44,264 nt of DNA from Thermobrachium celere DSM 8682 (GTDB lineage Bacteria > Bacillota > Clostridia > Clostridiales > Caloramatoraceae): positions 1 to 44,264 of the forward strand of contig NZ_HF952022.1 in NCBI RefSeq assembly GCF_000430995.1, in the 5' to 3' direction. Positions 1 through 11,469 of the stretch are shown piece by piece (within the stretch, counting starts at the first letter, position 1; each line of letters begins with the position of its first letter). Below the pieces are notes generated by a model. The model saw only the letters and a program-made list of their open reading frames with translations, had not been told where the DNA came from and searched no databases. The position numbers were made by a program, and so were the translations under genes.

Positions 1-419
<419 letters not shown>

Positions 420-487
420 TAACCTGAGCTTCAAAGTACGTTCGCTCTCGCTGTTCAGTTTTCAAGGACCGTCATTCAACATCATTT

Positions 488-516
488 ATTTTATAACACT
501 CATCTTATTTTGTCAA
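488..516 (-). promoter_or_regulatory. rrn promoter P2 (proximal)
   Basis: On the minus strand: -35 TTGACA (516-511), 17-bp spacer, -10 TAAAAT (493-488). It lies about 70 bp upstream of the mature 16S 5' end and reads into it. Confidence 0.8.
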
Positions 517-558
517 CAGCTTTTTTATTTTTTTCTTCAGTGCCGCTAACAGATATTA

Positions 559-587
559 ATATTATCACTAAAAATAAATTCTGTCAA
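559..587 (-). promoter_or_regulatory. rrn promoter P1 (distal)
   Basis: On the minus strand: -35 TTGACA (587-582), 17-bp spacer, -10 TAATAT (564-559). It lies 71 bp upstream of the second promoter in the same orientation. Tandem promoters are usual for rrn operons. An A/T-rich stretch upstream of the -35 could act as an UP element. Confidence 0.75.
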
Positions 588-611
588 CATGTATTTTAAT
601 TTTTTATATAA

Positions 612-658
612 AAAAGAGAATGTGCTTAAGATACAAGGTTTGAAGCACATTCTCTTTT
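612..658 (-). terminator. Rho-independent terminator after gyrA
   Basis: A 16-bp inverted repeat (612-627 with 643-658, core GAGAATGTGCTT) with a 15-nt loop. On the minus strand it is followed by a T run. It closes the gyrase operon just before the rrn promoters. Confidence 0.85.
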
Positions 659-661
659 AAA

Positions 662-3091
662 TTATTCATTATCTTCATTAATTATCTTTGCAATGGATAC
701 TATTTTTTCGTTTCCGTCAGTCTTCATTAAAGTTACTCCCATTGTATTTCTGCTTGTTCTTGAAATTTGTGCAACCTCTAATCTAATTATTACACCATTG
801 CTATTTATAAGCATTATTTCATCTTTATCCTTTACTGTCTTTGCACCAACTATATGTCCTGTCTTTTCTGTAACTTTATATGTTATTAATCCTTTTCCTC
901 CTCTGTTTTGAACAGAGTATTCTGCACATGGAGTCCTCTTTCCATATCCATTTTCACTAACTACTAAAAGATCTGCGTCTTCTTCAAATACGTCCATAGC
1001 AACAGCAACATCATTATCTCTTAATGTAATACCTCTTACCCCTGCTGCAGTTCTGCCCATACATCTAACATCGTTTTCTTCAAATGTTATTGAATATCCA
1101 TTTTGCGTAACTATAGTTATTTTGCTATTACCATCAGTTAATTTAACCCCAATTAATTCATCATCAACTTTTAGGTTTATAGCATTTAACCCACTTCTTC
1201 TTATTGAACTAAACTCACTTAATGATGTCTTTTTAACAATACCATTCTTTGTTGCAAAGAATATAAACTTATCTTCATCAAACTCTTTTATCGCTATTAC
1301 TGCTTGTATTCTTTCTCTTGGGCTTAAAGGAAGTATATTTACTATATTTGTTCCTCTTGCTGTTCTACCTGCTTCTGGTATTTCATAAGCCTTTAACTTA
1401 TATGCTCTTCCTAAATTAGTAAAGAACAGTATGTTATTATGTGTTGATGTTATAAATATATTTTCTACAAAGTCATCTTCTCTTGTGGTTATACCTTGAA
1501 TTCCTTTTCCACCTCTTTTTTGGCTCTTATACGTGTCTATAGGAATTCTCTTTACATATCCTGCATGTGTAATAGTTATTACTACATCTTCTTCTTGGAT
1601 TAAATCTTCTATGTTAATTTCTTCTGTACTATTTACTATTTTTGTTCTTCTTTCATCAGAATACTTTTCTTTAATTTCTATTAGTTCATCTTTAATTATA
1701 TTTAAAACAAGTCTTTCATTTGCAAGTATTTCCCTTAATCTGTTTATTGTTTTAATTAATTCTTCATACTCTTGTTCAATTTTATCTCTCTCTAATCCTG
1801 TTAATCTTTGAAGTCTCATATCTAAGATAGCTTGAGCTTGTTTTTCAGAAAGACCAAACCTAGCCATCAAACCATTTCTAGCATCCTCTACAGTTTTAGA
1901 AGCTCTAATTAAATTTATCACTTCATCTATATGATCAAGAGCAATTTTTAAACCTTCTAAAATATGAGCCCTTGCTTCTGCTTTATCAAGTTCATACTTA
2001 GTTCTTCTTTTTATAACTACTTTTTGGAAATCTAGATAATGGGTTAAGACTTCCTTAAGGTTAAGTATCTTAGGTTCTCCTTCAACTAATGCAAGCATTA
2101 TAACACTAAATGTGTCTTGCATTTTAGTATGTTTATATAACAAGTTTAATACAACATTTGGATTTGCATCCCTCTTTAATTCAATAACAATTCTCATTCC
2201 TTCTCTATCTGATTCATCTCTTAAATCAGATATACCATCTATCTTTTTATCTTTAACTAATTCTGCTATCTCTTCTATCAATTTTGCTTTATTAACTTGA
2301 TAAGGTATTTCTGTTACAATTATACGATGTTTTCCCTTTTCTTCTTCTATTTCTGCCTTTGCTCTTACAGTAATTCTACCTCTACCTGTTTCATATGCTT
2401 GTCTTATTCCTTCTTTTCCAAGTATTATACCTGCTGTTGGAAAATCTGGCCCTTTAACTTTTGTCATTAAGTCCTTAACTGTAACGTCAGGATTATCAAT
2501 TAAATAAACTATCGCATCTATTACTTCACCTAAATTATGAGGTGGAATATTCGTTGCCATACCAACAGCAATACCTGAAGAACCATTAACCAATAAATTT
2601 GGAAACCTTGAAGGAAGAACTGTTGGTTCTTTTTCAGTACCATCGAAGTTATCTGTAAAATCAATTGTATCTTTATTTATATCCCTCAACAGTTCCATTG
2701 ATATTTTAGAAAGTCTAGCTTCTGTATAACGCATTGCAGCTGCTCCATCTCCATCAATGGAACCAAAATTACCATGACCATCAACTAAAGGATATCTTGT
2801 TGAAAAGTCTTGTGCTAGCCTAACCATTGCCTCATAAACAGCACTATCTCCATGTGGATGATATTTACCTAGCACATCCCCAACGATTCTTGCAGACTTT
2901 CTGTATTGTTTATCAGGATATAATCCTAATTCATGCATAGAATATAAAATTCTTCTATGAACAGGCTTTAGGCCATCTCTAACATCTGGAAGCGCACGTC
3001 CAACTATAACGCTCATCGCATAATCTATATAACACTTTTTCATTTCATCCTTTATGTCAACAGAAATTATCTTTTCCATTCTCTCTTCCAT
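662..3091 (-). CDS. gyrA: DNA gyrase subunit A
   Basis: Breakage-rejoining subunit of gyrase (A2B2), which supercoils DNA using ATP hydrolysed by GyrB. The 809 residues match the family length. The catalytic tyrosine is Y122 in [10 protein letters not shown]. The quinolone-pocket segment [14 protein letters not shown] has S83 and E87, the unmutated Gram-positive pair. The C-terminal beta-pinwheel domain carries a GyrA box (QKRGGKG, about residues 520-530), which separates it from ParC. The ATG at 3091 is preceded by GAGGTGA at good spacing; a second in-frame ATG four codons on is less well placed. It lies 12 bp after gyrB, so the two are cotranscribed, and it ends in a strong terminator. Confidence 0.98.
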   Translation of the reverse strand: MEERMEKIISVDIKDEMKKCYIDYAMSVIVGRALPDVRDGLKPVHRRILYSMHELGLYPDKQYRKSARIVGDVLGKYHPHGDSAVYEAMVRLAQDFSTRYPLVDGHGNFGSIDGDGAAAMRYTEARLSKISMELLRDINKDTIDFTDNFDGTEKEPTVLPSRFPNLLVNGSSGIAVGMATNIPPHNLGEVIDAIVYLIDNPDVTVKDLMTKVKGPDFPTAGIILGKEGIRQAYETGRGRITVRAKAEIEEEKGKHRIIVTEIPYQVNKAKLIEEIAELVKDKKIDGISDLRDESDREGMRIVIELKRDANPNVVLNLLYKHTKMQDTFSVIMLALVEGEPKILNLKEVLTHYLDFQKVVIKRRTKYELDKAEARAHILEGLKIALDHIDEVINLIRASKTVEDARNGLMARFGLSEKQAQAILDMRLQRLTGLERDKIEQEYEELIKTINRLREILANERLVLNIIKDELIEIKEKYSDERRTKIVNSTEEINIEDLIQEEDVVITITHAGYVKRIPIDTYKSQKRGGKGIQGITTREDDFVENIFITSTHNNILFFTNLGRAYKLKAYEIPEAGRTARGTNIVNILPLSPRERIQAVIAIKEFDEDKFIFFATKNGIVKKTSLSEFSSIRRSGLNAINLKVDDELIGVKLTDGNSKITIVTQNGYSITFEENDVRCMGRTAAGVRGITLRDNDVAVAMDVFEEDADLLVVSENGYGKRTPCAEYSVQNRGGKGLITYKVTEKTGHIVGAKTVKDKDEIMLINSNGVIIRLEVAQISRTSRNTMGVTLMKTDGNEKIVSIAKIINEDNE

Positions 3092-3103
3092 TGTTTCACC
3101 TCA

Positions 3104-5020
<1,917 letters not shown>

Positions 5021-5278
5021 TTATAGTTCATTCAAAAATCCTGTTCGTTTTACCAATGTAACAGAAGAAATAGGAGAAAGATATATTATACTCTTTTTAT
5101 TTCTCTCGGTTAATACAAATGATTTTGGTGGATCATCTGTAATCCTTGTAACAAATCCTTCTTCTTCGGCTATCTTTAAAAAATTTCTTGTGTCAGAATT
5201 AAAAGTTGAATTAACATCAAATATTGCAATAACCTCACTTAAAGGAATAACAACATTTTCTCCCAAATGAAGAAACAT
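5021..5278 (-). CDS. remB: RemB/YaaB-like regulator (DUF370)
   Basis: Small 85-aa protein of the DUF370 family that sits between recF and gyrB in many Firmicutes. The B. subtilis homologue was named extracellular matrix regulatory protein B, and RemA of the same fold binds DNA. The sequence starts MFLHLGENVVIPL and has the typical FDVNSTFNSDTRNFL segment. The start has a GGGAGG ribosome binding site. The family and position are secure, but its function in this organism is only inferred. No membrane segment or cysteine motif is present. Confidence 0.85.
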   Translation of the reverse strand: MFLHLGENVVIPLSEVIAIFDVNSTFNSDTRNFLKIAEEEGFVTRITDDPPKSFVLTERNKKSIIYLSPISSVTLVKRTGFLNEL

Positions 5279-5344
5279 AAAAAAGCCTCCCTATTTTAAA
5301 ATCATTTTTATTATAAATCTAATTTTTAAAATAAACAACATATT

Positions 5345-6454
5345 TTACTCTAATCGAACAATAGTTCCCTTTTTTACCTCAAAAACGCTCTTTTCTACAA
5401 ATTTTTTAATATCTATATCCTTTATACTAGTACAAGTTATTATAGTTTGAATATCTTTTAAAGAATTTAGTAAAAAAAACTGCCTTTTAGGATCAAGCTC
5501 AGATAAAACATCATCTAAAAGCAAAACAGGATATTCTCCAACCTCTGATTTTACAATTTCTAATTCAGATAGTTTTAAAGACAGGGCCGCTGTTCTTTGT
5601 TGGCCTTGGGATCCAAAATTTCTTACATCCACACCATTAATGAATATAACTAAATCATCTCTATGTGGCCCTATTAGAGTAAAACCCTTATCTAAATCAT
5701 CCTTAACATTTTCAATATATTTTTTAAGTAAACTTTCTTTAATTTCACTTAACTTACCATTAACATCAACATCACTTTTATATAAAACATCAAGTTCTTC
5801 TTTACCATCCGTAATCTTTCTATGGATAAGTCTTGCTATAAGGGAGAGTTTCTTCACAAACTCTATTCTATTTTGAATAATTATACTTCCATAATCTGCA
5901 AGTTGTTCGCTAAATATTTCTAAAGTAGCTTTATTTGATGTTGAATTATTTAATGTTTTAAGCAAATTATTTCTTTGCATTAAAGTTTTATTATATTGAC
6001 TTAAAATATAATGATATTTAGGCCTTATTTGGCTTAGTTCATTATCTATAAATCTTCTTCTTAATGAAGGTCCTTCCTTGATAAGCTTTAGATCCTCTGG
6101 AGAAAAAATAACTGTATTTACTGTACCTAATACTTCGGATGATTTGTTTATCTTTACTCCATTTAGTTTAATTTGTTTTTTTCCCTCTGAATCAATTAAA
6201 AATTCAATCCTATAGTTTCCTAAGTTTTTTACTATTTCTCCCTTTAAATAGGCTTTATTTTTATTCCATAATATAAGTTCTTTATCTCTATTTGTTCTGT
6301 GTGATTTCAATGAACTTAAAAAATACATGGCTTCTAATACATTTGTCTTACCTTGTGCATTTTCACCTACAAATATGTTTATCTTGTTATTAAGCTTTAG
6401 TTCAAGTTTTTCATAATTTCTAAAGTTTATTAATTCAAGTATATCTATATACAT
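5345..6454 (-). CDS. recF: DNA replication and repair protein RecF
   Basis: SMC/ABC-type ATPase that loads RecA at gaps and stalled forks. The 369 aa are full length. It has Walker A GENAQGKTN near residues 34-42, ABC signature region GSQGQQRTAALSLKLSE, and Walker B LLLDDVLSELD near the C-terminus. It starts at an ATG with AGGTGAG upstream and lies 8 bp after yaaA, so it is probably cotranscribed with yaaA and perhaps dnaN. Confidence 0.97.
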   Translation of the reverse strand: MYIDILELINFRNYEKLELKLNNKINIFVGENAQGKTNVLEAMYFLSSLKSHRTNRDKELILWNKNKAYLKGEIVKNLGNYRIEFLIDSEGKKQIKLNGVKINKSSEVLGTVNTVIFSPEDLKLIKEGPSLRRRFIDNELSQIRPKYHYILSQYNKTLMQRNNLLKTLNNSTSNKATLEIFSEQLADYGSIIIQNRIEFVKKLSLIARLIHRKITDGKEELDVLYKSDVDVNGKLSEIKESLLKKYIENVKDDLDKGFTLIGPHRDDLVIFINGVDVRNFGSQGQQRTAALSLKLSELEIVKSEVGEYPVLLLDDVLSELDPKRQFFLLNSLKDIQTIITCTSIKDIDIKKFVEKSVFEVKKGTIVRLE

Positions 6455-6462
6455 AAGCTCAC

Positions 6463-6672
6463 CTATACCACCTTAAAGCTTCCTACACCATTTACTTCTA
6501 TAATATCACCTTTATATATCTTTTTACCTCTACTTAAAACTACTTCACCATTTACTTTAACATCACCATTTTGAATGATAAGCTTTGCAAATGCTCCTGA
6601 ATCTGCTATATTAGCCCACTTTAACAATTGATCAAGCTTTATATATTCTGTATGAATATTAATCTCCTGCAT
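6463..6672 (-). CDS. yaaA: S4-domain RNA-binding protein YaaA
   Basis: 69-aa S4-domain protein, a constant neighbour between dnaN and recF in Firmicutes. Its homologue has been linked to ribosome assembly. The S4 fold is visible in LDQLLKWANIADSGAFAKL followed by GDVKVNGEVVLSRGKKI. The start is the ATG at 6672, which has a near-perfect AAGGAGG at 6680-6686. A further in-frame upstream start would place the N-terminus inside the hairpin ahead of the gene and is not supported. Confidence 0.88.
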   Translation of the reverse strand: MQEINIHTEYIKLDQLLKWANIADSGAFAKLIIQNGDVKVNGEVVLSRGKKIYKGDIIEVNGVGSFKVV

Positions 6673-6697
6673 TATAAAACCTCCTTTATTAAAAGAT

Positions 6698-6730
6698 AAA
6701 AAGCAACGGGTATCCCCCACATTGCTTTTT
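6698..6730 (-). terminator. Hairpin between dnaN and yaaA (terminator or attenuator)
   Basis: Inverted repeat AAAAAGCAA / TTGCTTTTT (6698-6706 with 6722-6730) with an inner GGGTATCCC element, followed on the minus strand by T-rich sequence. It lies 8 nt past the dnaN stop and about 12 nt before the yaaA ribosome binding site. It probably lowers readthrough from dnaN into yaaA-recF-remB-gyrBA. Confidence 0.65.
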
Positions 6731-6738
6731 ATTTAAGT

Positions 6739-7842
6739 CTATTCTTCTACTAATCTAACTGGAAGTACTAAATATATATAATCATCTGAATTACATTTCT
6801 TAACTACACAAGGACTTACGTTTGTTGTAAATTCTAAATAAATTTCTTCTGAATCTATTATTCTTAAAGCATCTAAGAAATATTTAGAGTTAAATGCTAT
6901 CTTTAAGTTTTCACCTTCAAGTTCTATATTAACTTCTTCATAAACTTTACCTAATTGTGAATTTGAAGTAATAACCATACAAGAATCCTTTATATCAAAC
7001 TTAATTAAGTTAGTCTTTCCTTCTCTTGCAAGTAATGATGCTCTTTCTATACTATCAAGAAGTTCATTTCTATTAACTTTAACCTTCAACCTATATTCTT
7101 CAGGTATTATTTGTCTGTAGTTTATAAACTCTCCATCTAATAATCTTGAGATTACTTTAGTATTCCCTAAGTTAAACAATATATGATTTGGAGTAAAAGT
7201 TATTTTTGCCTTTTCATCTGTTGTTTCTAGTATCTTAGATATTTCATTCAATGTTTTTCCTGGAATTACTGCACTTATTTCATTATCTGAATCAATATCA
7301 TATCTTTTTAAAGCTAATCTATATCCATCTAATGCAACAAAACTTAACTTTCTATCTTTTACTTCAAATAAAACTCCTGTCAATATAGGTCTTGTTTCTT
7401 CTTGAGCAATTGCAAAAATAGTTGATTTAATCATGCTTTTTATTAAATCTTGTGATATTTCATACATGGAATTTTCGTTTATTGTTGGAAGCTTTGGAAA
7501 CTCATCAGGATTGCTTCCTAAAAGAACAAATTCTGATTTTTGACAAGTTATATATACATTATTATCTTCCATTTTTATTATAACCTTATCATTTGGAAGT
7601 TTTCTTATAAATTCACCAAATAACTTTGAATTAATTACAGTAGCTCCTTCTTGATAAACTTCTGTTTCTATATATGTTTCGATTCCAAGATCTAAGTCAG
7701 TAGCTGTAAATGTAACTTTATTATCTTTAGTAGCTTTTATGTGTATTCCTTCAAGTATTGGATACGTAGTTTTTGATGATGTAGCCTTTTGAACTGTATT
7801 TATAGCTTCTTGTAAAAGTTCTTTTTCACAAATAAACCACAT
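6739..7842 (-). CDS. dnaN: DNA polymerase III beta subunit (sliding clamp)
   Basis: Ring-shaped processivity clamp that tethers DNA polymerases. It has 367 aa in three repeated clamp domains, beginning MWFICEKELLQEAI and ending in a VLPVRLVEE-type tail, the usual clamp C-terminus (family form VLPVRL or VMPMRL). The start has AAAGGAGG at correct spacing. It is separated from dnaA by 261 bp that hold the second part of the origin. Confidence 0.98.
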   Translation of the reverse strand: MWFICEKELLQEAINTVQKATSSKTTYPILEGIHIKATKDNKVTFTATDLDLGIETYIETEVYQEGATVINSKLFGEFIRKLPNDKVIIKMEDNNVYITCQKSEFVLLGSNPDEFPKLPTINENSMYEISQDLIKSMIKSTIFAIAQEETRPILTGVLFEVKDRKLSFVALDGYRLALKRYDIDSDNEISAVIPGKTLNEISKILETTDEKAKITFTPNHILFNLGNTKVISRLLDGEFINYRQIIPEEYRLKVKVNRNELLDSIERASLLAREGKTNLIKFDIKDSCMVITSNSQLGKVYEEVNIELEGENLKIAFNSKYFLDALRIIDSEEIYLEFTTNVSPCVVKKCNSDDYIYLVLPVRLVEE

Positions 7843-7857
7843 TTTTAAATCCTCCTT

Positions 7858-8071
7858 TTATCCACAGTGGATAATTTTTTATTTATTGATAGAGGTTATA
7901 AACAAATTTTTAGTAGTAATAGTAATAGGTGTTGTTAATATGTTGATAAGTGCTTTAATACTAGATAATAAAGGGATCATATAAAAAAATAATTTGTGGA
8001 TAAGTTGATAAAAAGTAATTAATATTATCCACATTGTTAGATATTAAAAATTAAAAATACAACTATCCACA
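7858..8071. other. oriC: Origin, dnaA-dnaN part: DnaA boxes and unwinding region
   Basis: The stretch between dnaN and dnaA holds perfect DnaA boxes TTATCCACA at 7858-7866 and 8025-8033 and TGTGGATAA at 7995-8003. One-mismatch boxes are at 7866-7874 (overlapping the first to form a small palindrome), 7941-7949 (TGTTGATAA) and 8063-8071 (CTATCCACA). Between 7875 and 7910 the sequence is nearly pure A/T. The order A/T-rich stretch, DnaA-trios, DnaA box matches the basal unwinding system described for B. subtilis, so I infer that strand opening happens here. Confidence 0.85.
7911..7928 (+). promoter_or_regulatory. DnaA-trio element (six trios)
   Basis: TAG TAG TAA TAG TAA TAG, six consecutive triplets that read 3'-(G/A)AT-5' when followed from the neighbouring DnaA box toward the A/T-rich stretch. 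DnaA-trios guide DnaA filament growth on single-stranded DNA during origin melting. The nearest box on the correct side is TGTTGATAA at 7941-7949. Confidence 0.75.
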
Positions 8072-8103
8072 AATTATAAACTTTGTTTATTAACATGTGT
8101 GAA

Positions 8104-9480
8104 TTATTTTTGATTTATCTTTTTGATTAGCTCATCTATTGTTTCCTTTAGTGCGTCGTCCTTTTCTAAGTCCTCAGATATCTTTTCATAGGCGTGAATT
8201 ACTGTAGTATGATCACGTCCACCAAATTCTTCTCCTATCTTTGGTAGAGATAAATCTGTAAGTTTTCTAGCTAAATACATCGCTATTTGTCTTGGATATG
8301 CAACATTTTTAGTTCTTCGTTTTGACTTAAAGTCTTCTATTCTTAGATTGTAATAGCTAGCAACTACATCCTGTATTAATTCAACTGTAATCTGCTTATT
8401 ATTTTTGTTTGAAATTATGTCCTTTAAAACATCAGTTGCAAGCTCTACACTTATTTCTTTATTAGAAAGTGATGCAAATGCAACTATTCTTATAAGTGCA
8501 CCTTCTAGTTCTCTTATATTAGATTGAATTTTATTTGCTATATATACCATAACTTCATTTGGAACCTGTAGGTTTTCCATGTCAGCCTTTTTCTTTAAAA
8601 TTGCTATTCTGGTTTCAAAATCTGGTGGTTGTATATCTGCAATAAGTCCCCATTCGAATCTTGATCTTAATCTATCTTCTAAAGTTGGAATTTCTTTTGG
8701 AGGTCTATCACTTGATATAATAATTTGCTTATTAGCCTCATATAATGCATTAAATGTGTGGAAGAACTCTTCTTGAGTTCTTTCTTTTCCAGCTATGAAT
8801 TGTATGTCGTCAATAAGAAGGACATCAACATTTCTATACTTGTTTCTAAATTCTACATTTTTGTCGTCCTTTATAGAATTTATTAGTTCATTAGTAAATT
8901 TTTCAGAAGAAACGTAAACAACTCTAGCTTTTGGATTATTGTTTAGTATATAGTGACCAATTGCATGCATTAGGTGTGTTTTACCAAGTCCAACACCACC
9001 ATATATGAAAAGAGGGTTGTAAGCTTTAGCAGGGGCTTCTGCAACTGCTAAAGATGCAGCATGGGCAAATCGGTTGCTATTTCCTACCACAAAAGTATCA
9101 AATGTATACTTTGGATTTAATGTAGAGGTTGTAAGTTCATCATTTGTTTGCTTTGGTTGAGACGAAGGTGTATCTTGTTCATCCTTTATTTGTGGTTCTT
9201 TGTTTGAATCTAGCTCTTTAAATATGTCATCTGTTTCTAAAACGAACTTGATTTCATATTTTTTTGAAGCAACCATTTTAAAAGCATTTCCAATTAAGTC
9301 TTTATATCTTGCGTCAAGTATATTTTTTGAGAATTCAGTTGGTGCTAAAAGATAAAATGAGTCATTTGTTAGTTTTATGGGCTTTAGAGATTTTATCCAT
9401 GTATTAAAACCAACTTCAGTTAGCTCTGTTTTTACGATATTAAGCGTTTTTTCCCAGAGAGAATGGATATCTGTGCCCAT
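8104..9480 (-). CDS. dnaA: Chromosomal replication initiator DnaA
   Basis: AAA+ initiator that binds DnaA boxes and melts oriC. The 458 aa show domain I (about 1-80), a polar linker rich in Q, D and T (about 95-120), AAA+ domain with Walker [11 protein letters not shown] (about 160-169) and Walker B LLIDDIQF, and domain IV with the DnaA signature [15 protein letters not shown]. The ATG at 9480 has CAGGAGGA upstream. DnaA-box clusters lie on both sides, which suggests autoregulation. Confidence 0.99.
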   Translation of the reverse strand: MGTDIHSLWEKTLNIVKTELTEVGFNTWIKSLKPIKLTNDSFYLLAPTEFSKNILDARYKDLIGNAFKMVASKKYEIKFVLETDDIFKELDSNKEPQIKDEQDTPSSQPKQTNDELTTSTLNPKYTFDTFVVGNSNRFAHAASLAVAEAPAKAYNPLFIYGGVGLGKTHLMHAIGHYILNNNPKARVVYVSSEKFTNELINSIKDDKNVEFRNKYRNVDVLLIDDIQFIAGKERTQEEFFHTFNALYEANKQIIISSDRPPKEIPTLEDRLRSRFEWGLIADIQPPDFETRIAILKKKADMENLQVPNEVMVYIANKIQSNIRELEGALIRIVAFASLSNKEISVELATDVLKDIISNKNNKQITVELIQDVVASYYNLRIEDFKSKRRTKNVAYPRQIAMYLARKLTDLSLPKIGEEFGGRDHTTVIHAYEKISEDLEKDDALKETIDELIKKINQK

Positions 9481-9546
9481 GTTAATCCTCCTGTTCTAGA
9501 TAAATTTTTTGTAACAATTAGTATTGTAGAATTTATATTAACAGAG

Positions 9547-9889
9547 TTATTCACAGATAGAGATTCAAAAATAAGTTGTTGACAAAAAAATAAAAAGTTA
9601 TACACAGCATGTGAAAAAAATATTATATAAAAAATGATTTATAAAATTATTCACAATGTAAAATTCACAAAATAAACAGTGTTTAAAATTAGAATTTTCA
9701 AGGTTAAAAAGAAATGAAACAGATAAATTCAACAAGTTATACACAAGCTTATCCACAGAATGTGAATAACTTTAAAAAATCCACAAATAATAAACAAAAG
9801 CATATCTAATTATCCACATTGTATAAATATATTATCAAATTAATTATTCACAGGCAATAGTTATCCACAAAAAACACATATGTGGATAA
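9547..9889. other. oriC: Origin, dnaA-rpmH part: dense DnaA-box cluster
   Basis: The 534-bp non-coding gap 9481-10014 holds at least ten boxes. Perfect boxes are at 9749-9757, 9810-9818 and 9861-9869 (TTATCCACA) and 9881-9889 (TGTGGATAA). TTATACACA occurs at 9598-9606 and 9737-9745. TTATTCACA or its reverse occurs at 9547-9555, 9647-9655, 9761-9769 and 9844-9852. The density rises toward rpmH. The stretch 9890-9960 is A/T-rich and also contains the rpmH promoter. With the dnaA-dnaN cluster this gives the bipartite origin usual in Firmicutes. Confidence 0.92.
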
Positions 9890-9915
9890 AAAAATATCAA
9901 CAATAAATGTATTCC

Positions 9916-9944
9916 TTGACATTATAACAACATAAATATATAAT
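9916..9944 (+). promoter_or_regulatory. rpmH promoter
   Basis: Perfect consensus: TTGACA (9916-9921), 17-bp spacer, TATAAT (9939-9944). The start point would be near 9951, about 65 nt before rpmH. It abuts the last DnaA box (9881-9889), so DnaA binding could affect it. Confidence 0.85.
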
Positions 9945-10014
9945 TTTTATGTAATATGCCTTTTTGAAAAATGTGACCCTGACATATATATTCTTTTAAA
10001 GGAGGTGTATTGGG

Positions 10015-10149
10015 ATGCTAAGAACATATCAACCAAAAAAGAGACAAAGAAAAAAGGAACATGGTTTCAGAAAGAGAATGAAGACTAAGAATGGAAGAAA
10101 GGTTCTTCAAAGAAGAAGAAGAAAAGGAAGAAAGAGATTGACAGCATAA
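10015..10149 (+). CDS. rpmH: 50S ribosomal protein L34
   Basis: 44-aa ribosomal protein, very basic, beginning [18 protein letters not shown] and ending GRKRLTA, which is the full family pattern. A strong AAAGGAGGTG ribosome binding site lies at 9999-10007. L34 next to rnpA and dnaA is one of the most conserved bacterial gene orders. It has its own consensus promoter upstream and a hairpin immediately after the stop. Confidence 0.97.
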   Translation: MLRTYQPKKRQRKKEHGFRKRMKTKNGRKVLQRRRRKGRKRLTA

Positions 10150-10171
10150 GGCCGCGGAATGTGGCCTTTTT
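10148..10171 (+). terminator. Terminator or attenuator after rpmH
   Basis: AAGGCCGC / GTGGCCTT (10148-10155 with 10161-10168, one G-U pair), 5-nt loop, then a T run. It overlaps the rpmH stop codon and lies 36 bp before rnpA. It probably gives much more L34 message than RnpA message. Confidence 0.75.
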
Positions 10172-10206
10172 GTTCAATTATAGTATTTTTGTCTTGAGGG
10201 ATTATT

Positions 10207-10551
10207 ATGAAAAAAATTGAAAGAATTAAAAAGAATGCTCACTTTAGGTTGATATATAAGAAAGGAAAATCTGTGAGTGATTCTAATCTTGTTATGTACT
10301 GTAGTAAAAATGGGAAGGATTATAATAGAATTGGTGTGTCTGTAAGCAAAAAGATAGGGAAAAGCGTTGTGCGTAATAGATATAAAAGATTAATTAAAGA
10401 AAGTTTTAGAAAAAATAAGTCTATTTTTAAGCAAGGATATGATATAATATTTATAGCAAGAGTTGGAATATTAAAATGTCAATATAAAGATGTTGAAAAA
10501 TCAGTAATAAGCTTGATGAAAAAATTTGGGCTTGTAAAAGAGGGAAAATAA
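10207..10551 (+). CDS. rnpA: Ribonuclease P protein component
   Basis: Protein cofactor of RNase P, which cuts the 5' leader from pre-tRNA. The 114 aa include the RNR signature [15 protein letters not shown] and the basic, aromatic N-terminus [13 protein letters not shown] that contacts the leader. GAGGG lies 6 nt before the ATG. Its stop overlaps the yidD start (TAATG). Confidence 0.96.
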   Translation: MKKIERIKKNAHFRLIYKKGKSVSDSNLVMYCSKNGKDYNRIGVSVSKKIGKSVVRNRYKRLIKESFRKNKSIFKQGYDIIFIARVGILKCQYKDVEKSVISLMKKFGLVKEGK

Positions 10552-10760
10552 TGCGAAAATTTTTGATTTTTATAATCAAGTTATACAGAAAGTACATATC
10601 ACCTTTGAAACCTCCAAGCTGTAGATTTTATCCTACGTGTTCAATGTATGCAATTGAGGCTATAGAGAAGTATGGTGTTATTAAGGGTGGTTATTTGTCT
10701 TTAAAAAGAATTCTTAGGTGTCATCCATTAAATAAAGGTGGATATGATCCTGTTCCATAA
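10551..10760 (+). CDS. yidD: Membrane protein insertion efficiency factor YidD
   Basis: 69-aa protein with the family core [26 protein letters not shown] and the three conserved cysteines (SCRFYPTC and RCHP). YidD homologues aid YidC-dependent membrane insertion. The N-terminal amphipathic or hydrophobic stretch [13 protein letters not shown] suggests peripheral membrane attachment. The start codon shares one base with the rnpA stop, so translation is coupled. Confidence 0.95.
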   Translation: MRKFLIFIIKLYRKYISPLKPPSCRFYPTCSMYAIEAIEKYGVIKGGYLSLKRILRCHPLNKGGYDPVP

Positions 10761-10774
10761 AGGAGGTAATTTGT

Positions 10775-11452
10775 TTGTCAGGAATTAATTCAGCACTTAC
10801 AAGTTTTTTTAATTTGATACATAGCTTTGTTAGTATGGGAGTTAAGAATTTAAGCTTAGCTTATTTCTTAGATATTTTTATATTTACAGCAATAATAAAG
10901 CTTATACTACTACCTCTTACAATAAGCCAAACTAAGTCACAAGCTAAAATGACTGAAATGCAGCCTAAACTAAAGGAAATACAAGAAAAGTATAAGGGAG
11001 ATCCTCAAAAGATACAACAAAAACAAATGGAACTATATAAAGAGATGGGAGCTAACCCATTTTCAGGATGTCTTCTTATTTTAATTCAATTTCCTATATT
11101 CATTGCGATGTATAATGTTATTTACAGATATACAGGCTTTAATGATGTTGGATTTTTATGGGTTAAGAGTTTAGGTCAAAAGGATACACTTTACATACTT
11201 CCAATTTTATCAGGTTTAACTACATATATTCAGGGTATTATGATGACTCCAAAGGGTGATGATGCACAAGCAAAGAGTCAAAAGCAAATGAATATATTTA
11301 TGACTCTATTTATTACATGGGTAAGTATTAATTTTAAAGCTGCTCTTGTATTATATTGGATAATAAGCAACTTAATTCAAATTGCTATTCAATACTTTAT
11401 AATAAATAAGATAAAAAATAAGGAACAGGAAGCGATAGCTATTAAGAAGTAG
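10775..11452 (+). CDS. yidC: YidC/Oxa1 family membrane insertase
   Basis: Inserts proteins into the cytoplasmic membrane, alone or with SecYEG. The 225 aa are the short clostridial form without an obvious lipoprotein signal. Hydrophobic segments are near residues 27-47, 88-110, 128-150 and 165-215. The cytoplasmic coiled loop (about 55-85, SQAKMTEMQPKLKEIQEKYK) and the groove motif FPIFIAMY are present. It uses a TTG start at 10775 with AGGAGG 8 nt upstream. Position after yidD and before jag matches spoIIIJ of B. subtilis. Confidence 0.95.
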   Translation: MSGINSALTSFFNLIHSFVSMGVKNLSLAYFLDIFIFTAIIKLILLPLTISQTKSQAKMTEMQPKLKEIQEKYKGDPQKIQQKQMELYKEMGANPFSGCLLILIQFPIFIAMYNVIYRYTGFNDVGFLWVKSLGQKDTLYILPILSGLTTYIQGIMMTPKGDDAQAKSQKQMNIFMTLFITWVSINFKAALVLYWIISNLIQIAIQYFIINKIKNKEQEAIAIKK

Positions 11453-11469
11453 GGTGGTGATTTGGGCCT

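Noticed and set aside
693-2300. Several plus-strand open frames across gyrA (for example 1122-1388, 1533-1811)
   Set aside because: They are antisense shadows of a well-conserved gene; composition is hydrophobic and unlike any family.
9578-9606. TTGACA at 9578-9583 as a plus-strand promoter
   Set aside because: No -10 at 16-18 bp, and the sequence is within the DnaA-box cluster.
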